From Pseudomonas tensinigenes (GTDB taxonomy: Bacteria > Pseudomonadota > Gammaproteobacteria > Pseudomonadales > Pseudomonadaceae): a DNA stretch of 64,000 bases. The stretch is from NCBI RefSeq assembly GCF_014268445.2, contig NZ_CP077089.1, positions 920,501 through 984,500 on the forward strand, given 5' to 3'. The translations under genes were made by a program, and so were the position numbers. Below the pieces are notes generated by a model, which was not told the origin of the DNA, did no database searches, and saw only the letters and a list, made by a program, of their open reading frames with translations. The stretch's first letter is position 1. Each line of letters begins with the position of its first letter. This document shows positions 57,017 through 64,000 of this stretch, one piece after another.

Positions 57017-58366
57017 ATGTTCGATCAAGCCAACGAGTCCTCGTTTCGTCTCGATGTAGCGGGCCTGTCCGACCCTTGCGAAGTCCTGGCCTTTACCGGT
57101 AGCGAAGCCCTGAGCGAGCCCTTTGCATTCGAAATCGATGTGTTGATCGACGATCCGCAACTGGACCTTGCCGACCTGCTTTACCGTTCGGCGTTCCTGT
57201 GTTTCGGGGCGTCGGGGGAGGGCGTACACGGGCAATTGCAGAGCCTCGTCCAGCACGAACACGGGCACGGTTCAAGATTGTGCCGGATCCGTCTGGGGCC
57301 GAAACTGGGTTGTCTCGACTTGCGCATCAGCCAACGCATCTTCAGTGGCTGTTCGGTGCCACAGATCATCGAGCAGGTGCTCAGGGAGCACGGAATTATC
57401 GGCGCTCAGCGCCGCTTCGAATTGCACGGCGATTACCCCGTCCGCACGTTCTGTACGCAATACCGCGAATCCGATCTGCAACTGCTCCAGCGCTTGTGTG
57501 CACAGGCGCGAATTCACTACTTTTTCGAACACGGGCCCGACCGGCATTGCCTGGTATTCGGTGATGATCCGACGCAGTTGCCCTTGGCTGGCACCGTGCT
57601 GTATCGGGACGAGCCCGATAGTCAGAGCGTGTCCCCCGGCGTGCGCCATTGGCAATTTCAGGAAACCTTGCAGTCCGCGCCGCCAGACGCAAGGCCGGCA
57701 CACAGTGCCGAAGGCTGCAGTCATCTCGCGGCGTTACGCAGCGGTTATTGGCTGCGATTGGCCGGGCACCCTTTTGCCGAGTGCAATCGCCATTGGTTGC
57801 TGACCCGTATCGAGCACAGCGCTGATCCATCGCTCGACCTTCCTTATGCCAACCGTCTGTTTGCGACACTGCAACTGCCTTCGTGCCTGCCGGCCACTGT
57901 GCCGACACGACTGCGCATGCACAGCCTGCAACGGGCCTGGGTTGTGACGGTGGACGAGCCGCAGCCCGACTGCTTCAGGCCTGTGGCGGTGCAGTTCGAC
58001 TGGCTTTATCAGGGCGAAGGGGCGGCGCCGAGTCATTGCTGGCTGCCACTTGCACCAGCCCTGGTCGACGCGCCTTTGTTAGCACTGAGCGAGGGTGTCG
58101 AAGTGGTGGTGAGTTTCTTTGAAGGCGATCCGGATCAGCCGATGATCAGCGGCGTGCTACAGCCGTCGGTCGCTGGGGCGGACATCAGCGATGAGCCAGC
58201 GTTACCGGACAGGCTGGTGAGTCAAGGCTTGCAGCAACTGCTGGCCTCTGGCGAACCGTTATTGCTGTTGTGCCTGATCCCCGGCGGCGGCAGTTTCAGC
58301 CACTGCTCGCAAGCCGTGTGCAGTTGTCGGCTAGTGACCGCGCTTGAACAGAGCGGCGCAACATGA
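57017..58366 (+). CDS. Compact VgrG-like (TssI) spike protein
   Basis: This 449-residue protein is of the type VI secretion VgrG family. It has a gp27-like base (FRLDVAGLSDPCEVLAFTGSEALSEPFAFEIDV, SVPQIIEQVLREHGI, QYRESDLQLLQRLCAQARIHYFFEH) and a short gp5 OB-fold (VAVQFDWLYQGEG, WLPLAPALVDAPLLALSEG, VEVVVSFFEGDPDQPMISGVLQ). It ends soon after the OB-fold, without the long beta-helix of standard 600-plus-residue VgrGs. No other T6SS structural genes are in the window, so it is an orphan. The DUF4123 gene overlaps its stop by 4 bases. Confidence 0.88.
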   Translation: MFDQANESSFRLDVAGLSDPCEVLAFTGSEALSEPFAFEIDVLIDDPQLDLADLLYRSAFLCFGASGEGVHGQLQSLVQHEHGHGSRLCRIRLGPKLGCLDLRISQRIFSGCSVPQIIEQVLREHGIIGAQRRFELHGDYPVRTFCTQYRESDLQLLQRLCAQARIHYFFEHGPDRHCLVFGDDPTQLPLAGTVLYRDEPDSQSVSPGVRHWQFQETLQSAPPDARPAHSAEGCSHLAALRSGYWLRLAGHPFAECNRHWLLTRIEHSADPSLDLPYANRLFATLQLPSCLPATVPTRLRMHSLQRAWVVTVDEPQPDCFRPVAVQFDWLYQGEGAAPSHCWLPLAPALVDAPLLALSEGVEVVVSFFEGDPDQPMISGVLQPSVAGADISDEPALPDRLVSQGLQQLLASGEPLLLLCLIPGGGSFSHCSQAVCSCRLVTALEQSGAT

Positions 58367-59157
58367 GTGGCGCGGCGCGCGAGCCGATGGCGCAGTGGTT
58401 GCTGCTCGATGGCCCGGATGCGACGCGGGCATTGACGATTTTGCGCCAGGGATTCGCCGATGCGCAGCGGTTCTGGTTGTTCGACGGCACTGAGTTTGCA
58501 CCGGTTTGTGAATACGGCCCGGTGCTGGTCGACTTGCGCGGTTGTCCGGCACTGGCGTCGTTGTGTTACAGCGATCCGGACACCTGGCGCGGGTTGTTGC
58601 TCGCGAGCGAGGCATCGGCGCAGGATCTGCTGAGTCATTTGCAGTGCATGCTCACGGTCTCTTTCGGGCTGAGTCATCGGGCTTTGCTCAGTTATTACAA
58701 CCGTCAGACCGCGAGCTATTTTTTCGACGCCTGTGATGCCGCTGACCTGAGTCGCTGGCTCGGGCCGATCCGCCAGTTGCGCTGGTTCGGCGGGACGTGG
58801 GCCGACCGTGCTATCGGCAGTCAGGGCTGGCAGCAGTTGCGCAATCCGGGGCTGGCTGTCGAGCCACTGAGCGTCGAGGAGAGCCTCACTCGCCGTCAGC
58901 GCGAACGCCTGCAAACCTGTTTGTTGGAGCAGCATATCTGGCGCTGGTGTCAATCGCTGGGAACCGACTACGCGGCGATGGCCTCCCATGTTCAACAAGG
59001 CCTGGCGTTGGGATTCAGCGATCGCTCGGTGCTCGACGCCTGGTTATGGCTACGCTTGCTGCATCCGCGAGCCGTGCTGGTGCCGCCACCGGAGGGTTTG
59101 ACTCAGCAGGAACGGCTTGAACATGTGCGACGTCAGTGGCGCGGCGATCAGACTTGA
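58363..59157 (+). CDS. DUF4123 protein (type VI effector adaptor/chaperone)
   Basis: This 264-residue protein shows the DUF4123 pattern: AQWLLLDGPDATRALTIL, RFWLFDGTEFAPVCEYGPVLVDL, SEASAQDLLSHLQCMLTV, and LLSYYNRQTASYFFDACD. Such proteins (Tap/TEC) load a specific effector onto the VgrG encoded just before. The gene expected next would be the effector. Coupled to vgrG by an ATGA overlap. Confidence 0.85.
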   Translation: MSGAAREPMAQWLLLDGPDATRALTILRQGFADAQRFWLFDGTEFAPVCEYGPVLVDLRGCPALASLCYSDPDTWRGLLLASEASAQDLLSHLQCMLTVSFGLSHRALLSYYNRQTASYFFDACDAADLSRWLGPIRQLRWFGGTWADRAIGSQGWQQLRNPGLAVEPLSVEESLTRRQRERLQTCLLEQHIWRWCQSLGTDYAAMASHVQQGLALGFSDRSVLDAWLWLRLLHPRAVLVPPPEGLTQQERLEHVRRQWRGDQT

Positions 59158-59174
59158 AGTGAGGTTCGGCGCCT

Positions 59175-60050
59175 ATGGCAGGTTTTTTTCGCAAGGGGCT
59201 CGGCTTGATGCCCGGCGCTCTTCTAATGTTGGCGCTGAGCGCCTGTTCGCCAGTGAAAGTGCTCAATGCGCTGACCCCCAGTCAAACGTACGACAAGACC
59301 ACGGGTATCGCTTATGGCGACGATCCCCGGCAGAAGCTTGATGTCTACGTACCACGTCACGCATTGGCCGGTGCGCCGGTGGTGGTGTTTTTCTACGGCG
59401 GCAGTTGGAACAGCGGGTCGCGCGACGATTACATCTTTGTCGGCGAGGCGCTGGCGTCTCGCGGAATTGTCGCGGTGGTGGCGGACTACCGGTTATATCC
59501 GCAGGTGCGTTATCCGCTGTTTCTTGAGGACAGCGCGCGAGCGGTGGCCTGGACCCGAACGCACATTCGCGAGTTTTCCGGCAATGCACAACGGATGTAT
59601 CTGATGGGGCACAGCTCTGGTGGATACAACGCGGCAATGCTGGCCCTGGACGCCAATCTGCTTGGCGCGGTCGGAATGTCTCCCAAGGATCTGCGCGGCT
59701 GGATCGGTCTGGCCGGGCCCTACGATTTTCTGCCGATCGAGAATCCTGATGTGCGTCCAGTGTTCTTCTGGCCGCTTTCACCGCCGCAATCACAGCCGAT
59801 CAACCACGTCAGTCGCGGTGCGCCCCCCGCGCTGCTCATCGCCGCGAGCAGGGATGATCTGGTCGACCCGGCGCGCAACACCGCGGGCCTGGCGCGAAAA
59901 ATGCGCGAGGTCGGGGTGTCGGTGCAGGATCTGTACTATTCGCGGCCCAGTCACATTACGTTGGTGGCGACGCTGTCGAGGCCACTGCGGGGACTGGCGC
60001 CAGTGCTCGATCAAGTGGTCGGTTTCATCGAGCACACACCGATTCAGTGA
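59175..60050 (+). CDS. Lipoprotein alpha/beta hydrolase (esterase)
   Basis: This 291-residue protein has a lipoprotein signal with lipobox LSAC near residue 18. An alpha/beta-hydrolase fold follows, with an oxyanion-type motif VVVFFYGGSWNSG, the nucleophile elbow GHSSGG, DDLVDPARN for the acid and PSHITLV for the His. It resembles carboxylesterases of the HSL/BD-FAE kind. It begins 17 bases after the DUF4123 gene, in the slot where a T6SS cargo would lie, but its lipoprotein signal argues for an envelope enzyme instead. It converges with, and overlaps by 7 bases, the MATE gene. Confidence 0.85.
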   Translation: MAGFFRKGLGLMPGALLMLALSACSPVKVLNALTPSQTYDKTTGIAYGDDPRQKLDVYVPRHALAGAPVVVFFYGGSWNSGSRDDYIFVGEALASRGIVAVVADYRLYPQVRYPLFLEDSARAVAWTRTHIREFSGNAQRMYLMGHSSGGYNAAMLALDANLLGAVGMSPKDLRGWIGLAGPYDFLPIENPDVRPVFFWPLSPPQSQPINHVSRGAPPALLIAASRDDLVDPARNTAGLARKMREVGVSVQDLYYSRPSHITLVATLSRPLRGLAPVLDQVVGFIEHTPIQ

Positions 60051-61393
60051 GCGGCGCCGTTGAACCAGCCGTCATTGCGTTTGAGCCACCAGGCTTGCGC
60101 TCCGAGGGTCAGGCTGCGCAGCACCATGAATAAAAGAAATGTTATCCACAGACCGTGATTGCCCAGACCTTGCAGTGCCCAGGCAAAAGGCATGAGCAAT
60201 ACCACCGAGATGAGCATGCCGTTGCGCATTTCCCGCGCGCGGGTGGCGCCGATGAACAGGCCGTCGAGCAGGTAGCTCCAGACCGCAATCAACGGCAATA
60301 CGGCGAGGTAGGGCAGGTAAGTGAACGCGGTATCGCGCACGCTCTGGATGTTGGTCTGCATCTCGATGAACAAGTGCCCGGCCAGTACAAACAACAGGGC
60401 AAAGCCGAGGCTCGCGATCAGTGACCAGCCACCGGCGACTACCAGTGATCGGCGCAAGCCCAGGCGATCACGGGCACCGATGGCGTGCCCGCACAAGGCC
60501 TCGACGGCGTGGGCCAGACCGTCCAGGGCATGGGCCGTCAGCAGCAAGCCATTGAGCAATAGCGCATTGGCGGCAACCGTGGCATCACCCAGTCGTGCGC
60601 CTTGCACGGTGATCAGAAAAAATACCGATTGCAGCGCCAGACTGCGGATGAATATGTCGCGGTTGACCGCCAGCAGTGGGCGCCAGCTCTGCCAAACCCT
60701 CAATGTCACCCAGACAATGTGCCCCGGATAGGCCCGCAGCGCCTTGCGGGTCAGCCACAGGCCGAGGAGGGCACCGCTCCATTCGGCAATCACCGAGGCC
60801 CGCGCCGATCCGACCACACCCCAGTCCAGGCCGATTACGAACCACAGGTTGAGGGCGATATTGATCAGGTTGGTGGTCAGCAGAATCGCCAGTGGCGCCC
60901 GGGCGTTTTGCGTGCCGAGGAACCAGCCGACCAGCGCATAGCTGGCCAGCGCCGCTGGCAGGCCGAACAACCGCGTGTGGAAAAAATCCCGGGTGAGCTG
61001 ATCCAGCTCCGCCGACGGTTGCATGAAGTGCAGCGCGACCCCGCTCAGCGGCACACCCAACGTGCCAAGCACCAGTGCCAACCCCATCGCCAGCAGCAAG
61101 CCCTGCAGCAGAATCTGCCGCAACGCCGCGCCGTCGCTGCGCCCCGCGGCCTGCGCAGCAAAACCGGTGGTGCCCATGCGCAGAAAACCCATGGCCCAGG
61201 CGAGAAAGGTGTACAGGCTGGCACCGACCGCCACCGCGCCCAATTGGTGGGCGTGGGGCAAGTGGCCGATGACGGTGCTGTCGACCAGCGCCACCAGCGG
61301 TACGGAAATATTGGAAAGAATCATCGGCGCAGCGAGTGCCCAGACCTTGCGGTGCGTTGGGCGGTCGCGCCAGTCGGCGATCAGAGTGGACAT
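60044..61393 (-). CDS. MATE family efflux transporter (DinF-like)
   Basis: This 449-residue, roughly 12-helix protein has MATE repeats (LAAPMILSNISVPLVALVDSTVIGHL at the start, and NRDIFIRSLALQSVFFLITVQGARLG at mid-length). It exports cationic compounds or protects against oxidative damage in related bacteria; the substrate here is unknown. ATG 61393 follows AAGGAG closely. The open frame runs back to 61543 only because a repeat element happens to lack stops. Confidence 0.92.
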   Translation of the reverse strand: MSTLIADWRDRPTHRKVWALAAPMILSNISVPLVALVDSTVIGHLPHAHQLGAVAVGASLYTFLAWAMGFLRMGTTGFAAQAAGRSDGAALRQILLQGLLLAMGLALVLGTLGVPLSGVALHFMQPSAELDQLTRDFFHTRLFGLPAALASYALVGWFLGTQNARAPLAILLTTNLINIALNLWFVIGLDWGVVGSARASVIAEWSGALLGLWLTRKALRAYPGHIVWVTLRVWQSWRPLLAVNRDIFIRSLALQSVFFLITVQGARLGDATVAANALLLNGLLLTAHALDGLAHAVEALCGHAIGARDRLGLRRSLVVAGGWSLIASLGFALLFVLAGHLFIEMQTNIQSVRDTAFTYLPYLAVLPLIAVWSYLLDGLFIGATRAREMRNGMLISVVLLMPFAWALQGLGNHGLWITFLLFMVLRSLTLGAQAWWLKRNDGWFNGAAH

Positions 61394-61434
61394 GCGAGCT
61401 CCTTGGGGGAGCGGCATTGTAGCGGTAGAAGCCA

Positions 61435-61611
61435 CCCTCACCCCAGCCCTCTCCCAGAGGGAGAGGGGGCCGACCGAGGTGTCTGGCGTCATCCATCGAC
61501 CTGAGAGAATGTGCCGATTATGGATTCGCTGAAGCTCGCTCAAGTCGGTGTAGCTCTTGAATATCCCCCATTCAGTCCCCTCTCCCTCCGGGAGAGGGTT
61601 AGGGTGAGGGG
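61435..61611. repeat. MITE-like element, single-core relative of the 2.5-kb copy
   Basis: This 177-bp element has inverted ends (CCCTCACCCCAGCCCTC on the left, GAGGGTTAGGGTGAGGGG on the right) and an inner part alignable with the 112-bp unit at 2539 (CCGACCGAGGTGTC, TCATCCATCGACCTGA). It lies between the MATE gene and the small membrane protein gene and is not coding. Confidence 0.85.
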
Positions 61612-61623
61612 CTCTTCAACGGG

Positions 61624-61917
61624 TTAATGAATAATCCAGCTCAACAACCACAACCCCAGCAACAACCAGATGATCCCGGCAATGATCGACGCATTCATGA
61701 ACGCGCGAATCGCCGACCACAACAACATCAGGCCAACGATCAGCGCGATGATGCTGATGATCGAGGTGTCCATGCCCAGCGTCTTCGCCAGACCGTCGAC
61801 AAAGTTGCCGCCGGCATTGCTCAGAATGTTGAACAAACCACTGAGGCCATCAACGATAAAGCGGATGATCGAACCGAGCGCCTGGCCGAGCCATTCGAAA
61901 AAGCTTTCTACCTGCAT
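61624..61917 (-). CDS. Small membrane protein, unknown
   Basis: This 97-residue protein has an amphipathic N-terminus (MQVESFFEWLGQALGSIIRF) and two strong membrane helices near the C-terminus (ISIIALIVGLMLLWSAIRAFM and SIIAGIIWLLLGLWLLSWI). ATG 61917 follows AGGA by 7 bases; the frame is open to 61980. Conserved-looking but unnamed. Confidence 0.75.
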   Translation of the reverse strand: MQVESFFEWLGQALGSIIRFIVDGLSGLFNILSNAGGNFVDGLAKTLGMDTSIISIIALIVGLMLLWSAIRAFMNASIIAGIIWLLLGLWLLSWIIH

Positions 61918-62005
61918 GTGTGCATCCTGATGAAAGAGCTGAGCCTTGGGCCACAACGCGGGTGGCCGAGTTCCCTGCATGATAGAAGGTTTGCACCCAT
62001 TCTGT

Positions 62006-62093
62006 GTGAGAGCGAGCCTGCTCGCGAATACGGTGGATCAGATAACTGCTGGGTTGAATGACACACCGTATTCGCGAGCAGGCTCGCTCCCAC
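62006..62093. repeat. REP doublet, GTGGGAGCGAGCCTGCTCGC family
   Basis: Inverted arms (one reading GTGAGAGCGAGCC, a one-base variant) flank about 40 bases in the gap between divergent genes. It is the fourth member of the family in this window. Confidence 0.87.
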
Positions 62094-62162
62094 ATTAGAT
62101 CACCCGCGCCGCTTGCCTTTGGTGGGTATCCCCCCGAAGCTATACGCCTTCAGGAGAGCCCG

Positions 62163-62465
62163 ATGAACCTTGTTGAACTGACCGAACGCCTGCACGCCAT
62201 TCGCGACCGCAATGACTGGCGGCAATTTCACAGCCCGAAAAACCTCGCCATGGCCGCCAGCGTCGAGATGTCCGAACTGGTGGAAATCTTCCAGTGGCTG
62301 ACGGAAGACCAGTCGCGCCAGCTGTCGGCGGACAAGCTCGCCCACGCCGGGCAGGAAGTCGGCGATATCGTCCTGTACCTGTTGCTGCTGTGCAGCGAGT
62401 TGGGGTTGGACATGAATGAAGTGGTGCGCGCCAAGCTCGCCGACAGCGAACGGCGGTTCAGCTGA
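62163..62465 (+). CDS. MazG-like nucleotide pyrophosphohydrolase
   Basis: This 100-residue protein has the all-alpha NTP pyrophosphatase metal motif EMSELVEIF ... EVGDIVLYLLLL (the ExxE and ExxD pairs), as in MazG and RS21-C6/dCTPase homologues. It likely hydrolyses unwanted nucleotides. ATG 62163 has AGGAGA upstream. Its stop shares a base with the cmoM start. Confidence 0.9.
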   Translation: MNLVELTERLHAIRDRNDWRQFHSPKNLAMAASVEMSELVEIFQWLTEDQSRQLSADKLAHAGQEVGDIVLYLLLLCSELGLDMNEVVRAKLADSERRFS

Positions 62466-63214
62466 TGAGCGACCGGCATTTCGATCAGTTGGCGACGCGT
62501 TTCGCCGAAAAAATCTACGGCGGCGCCAAAGGTGCAATTCGCCTCGCGGTGTTGCAGGCTGACCTCGCCGAAGCGTTGCCGGATCGTCCGTTGCGGGTTT
62601 TGGACATCGGTGGCGGCCTCGGCCACATGTCGCTGTGGCTGGCCGAGCGCGGCCACGACGTGACCTTCACCGAACCGGCCGCACCGATGCTTGAAGGCGC
62701 GCGCCAGCGTTTCGCTGAAGCCGGGCAAACCGCGACGTTCATTCAGGCATCGTGGCAGGAACTGCTCGGCCAGCTCACTGAACCGTACGATCTGGTGATC
62801 TGCCACGCCGTGCTGGAATGGCTCGCCGAACCCCACGCGATCCTGCCGGTGCTGCATCAACTGACCAAACCCGGTGGCTGGCTGTCGCTGGCGTTCTACA
62901 ACCGCGATGCGCTGATTTACCGCAACTTGCTCAAAGGCCATTTCAAGAAAATGCGCAAGAACAGCATGGCCGGGGAAAAGCAAAGCCTGACCCCGCAACA
63001 GCCCCTCGACCCACGGGAATTGGCAACGCAACTCGACGGCTTGTGGCAGGTCGAAACCCAAAGCGGGATCCGGGTTTTCCACGACTACATGCCGGTGGAG
63101 TTTCAGGCCCGCGCCGAACTTGTCGATTTGCTCGAGATGGAGCTCGCTCATCGTCGTCACCCAGGCTTCGCCGGGCTTGGGCGCTACTTGCACTGGATCT
63201 GCCGGCCGATCTGA
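62465..63214 (+). CDS. cmoM: tRNA 5-carboxymethoxyuridine methyltransferase CmoM
   Basis: This 249-residue SAM-dependent methyltransferase has FAEKIYGGAKGAIRLAVLQADL, motif I RVLDIGGGLGHMSLWLAERGH, FYNRDALIYRNLLKGHF and SGIRVFHDYMP, the arrangement of CmoM (formerly SmtA), which makes mcmo5U at the tRNA wobble position. It overlaps the MazG-like gene by one base. Confidence 0.9.
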   Translation: MSDRHFDQLATRFAEKIYGGAKGAIRLAVLQADLAEALPDRPLRVLDIGGGLGHMSLWLAERGHDVTFTEPAAPMLEGARQRFAEAGQTATFIQASWQELLGQLTEPYDLVICHAVLEWLAEPHAILPVLHQLTKPGGWLSLAFYNRDALIYRNLLKGHFKKMRKNSMAGEKQSLTPQQPLDPRELATQLDGLWQVETQSGIRVFHDYMPVEFQARAELVDLLEMELAHRRHPGFAGLGRYLHWICRPI

Positions 63215-63226
63215 TCGGAGCGCGAC

Positions 63227-63841
63227 ATGAAAGCTCAATCCGGGTTATTGCTGATGTGTCTGGGCTTGGCTGCTTGCCAGAGTAGCAATCCCTACGTGGC
63301 GCAATCGCGACCCTTGCCGCCGGCGCCGGCGCAAGCGGCTAACACTTTCGACCGCAGCGCTTACCCGGCGCCGCCGCGTGATTATGGACGCTACCGCAGC
63401 TGGGCCTGGCTCAACGGGCAACTGCCGCCGGGCACGGCGTGGGCCGATTCGGCGCAGGTGGCCGAAGCGGTAAGCAACGCGCTGGATCAGCGCGGTTTGC
63501 GCCCGTTGCACGACAATCGCCCGGCCGACCTGTTGGTCAGCGCCAATCTGCGTCTGGAAACCCGTTTGCGTCAGGTCCAGGACGACTACGGTTATTACGG
63601 CGGCGGATACGGCGGCTATGATCGATATGGTCGCGGTTACGGCATGTACAACACGGTGCCGATCGTGCGCACCTATTCCGAGCAAGTCGTGGTGGTACAG
63701 GTCAACCTGTTCGACGCCGGCAGTGGGCAACCGGTGTGGAGTGCCAGTGCCGAAACCGCGAACAAGGGCAGCGAAATCGATCGCACCGATTCGATCCGCG
63801 AGGCTGTGGAAAAGGCCATGTCGGCGTATCCTCCCAGTTAG
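63227..63841 (+). CDS. DUF4136 lipoprotein
   Basis: This 204-residue protein has a lipoprotein signal ([14 protein letters not shown]) and a DUF4136 domain ([70 protein letters not shown]). A Gly/Tyr-rich loop ([19 protein letters not shown]) interrupts the domain. Function unknown. A second family member follows. Confidence 0.88.
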   Translation: MKAQSGLLLMCLGLAACQSSNPYVAQSRPLPPAPAQAANTFDRSAYPAPPRDYGRYRSWAWLNGQLPPGTAWADSAQVAEAVSNALDQRGLRPLHDNRPADLLVSANLRLETRLRQVQDDYGYYGGGYGGYDRYGRGYGMYNTVPIVRTYSEQVVVVQVNLFDAGSGQPVWSASAETANKGSEIDRTDSIREAVEKAMSAYPPS

Positions 63842-63895
63842 CTTCGTGCCCATTCGAAGCACCCGCAGGTTCATGTCTTCCACCGGAGAAAACCC

Positions 63896-64000
63896 ATGTT
63901 CCGCCGTCTCGCTTTATTGGCCATGGCCGCGCTGCTCAGCGCCTGCGCCGCCAACCAGGTCAATCACGACTTCGATGCCAGTCGCGATTTTGCCGCCTAT
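63896..64000 (+). CDS. Lipoprotein, probably DUF4136 (partial, cut by window end)
   Basis: The first 35 residues (MFRRLALLAMAALLSACAANQ ... DFDASRDFAAY) show a lipoprotein signal with lipobox LSAC and the start typical of DUF4136 proteins. GGAG precedes the ATG at 63896. It is likely a tandem paralogue of the previous gene. Confidence 0.75.
   Translation, partial: MFRRLALLAMAALLSACAANQVNHDFDASRDFAAY

Noticed and set aside
61394..61543. 50-residue N-terminal extension of the MATE transporter
   Set aside because: It is translated from the MITE-like repeat, and AAGGAG precedes the ATG at 61393.

Overview
The window is a stretch of chromosome from a Pseudomonas of the fluorescens complex. The gene order speA - yciH - Nudix - DUF2333 - diguanylate cyclase - chemoreceptor - aroQ - accB - accC - prmA - DUF3426 - dusB - fis - purH - purD - retS matches the known Pseudomonas aeruginosa PA4839-PA4856 neighbourhood almost gene for gene. 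The intergenic gaps carry short inverted repeats typical of that complex. No tRNA, rRNA, CRISPR array, transposase or integrase was recognised.

Layout. Positions 1-4.3 kb: the 5' part of a urea ABC-transporter operon (urtA-urtB-urtC, minus strand) behind a good sigma-54 promoter. 4.5-9.6 kb: a copper uptake/handling cluster (PepSY membrane protein, TonB-dependent copper receptor, two DUF2946 proteins, a PCu(A)C copper chaperone). 10.3-17.8 kb: two divergent cobalamin operons, cobL-cbiD-cobK leftward and cobG-cobH-cobI-cobJ rightward, covering most of corrin-ring synthesis. 18.1-32.6 kb: two giant tandem toxin genes (2365 and about 2353 aa). 32.6-35.7 kb: marC, then three small related genes of unknown function. 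35.7-54.7 kb: the conserved retS-to-yciH block. 54.9-64 kb: speA, an orphan vgrG/DUF4123 pair, a lipoprotein esterase, a MATE transporter, a MazG-like protein, cmoM and two DUF4136 lipoproteins, the last cut by the window edge.

The most interesting region is 17.8-35.7 kb. Each giant protein combines a TcdA/TcdB-type glycosyltransferase domain (with DXD), a YopT/lymphostatin-like C58 cysteine-protease triad where clostridial toxins have their C80 autoprotease, and a recognisable clostridial-toxin delivery/pore domain with a long hydrophobic stretch. The C-terminal ~740 residues are unlike clostridial CROP repeats. The two copies are clear paralogues but diverged, and the first has Glu in place of the catalytic Asp. 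Nearby, three tandem small proteins share a common sequence pattern I cannot name. Their leader is GT-rich, and a terminator sits between the first and second genes. The island lies between the cobalamin genes and retS, a global virulence/biofilm sensor.

Two repeat types deserve attention: a MITE-like element with about 22-bp terminal inverted repeats, whose 112-bp core is tandemly triplicated between urtA and urtB, and a 9-bp in-frame repeat at the 3' end of cobK. All functional calls come from reading motifs and gene order; no database search was run.
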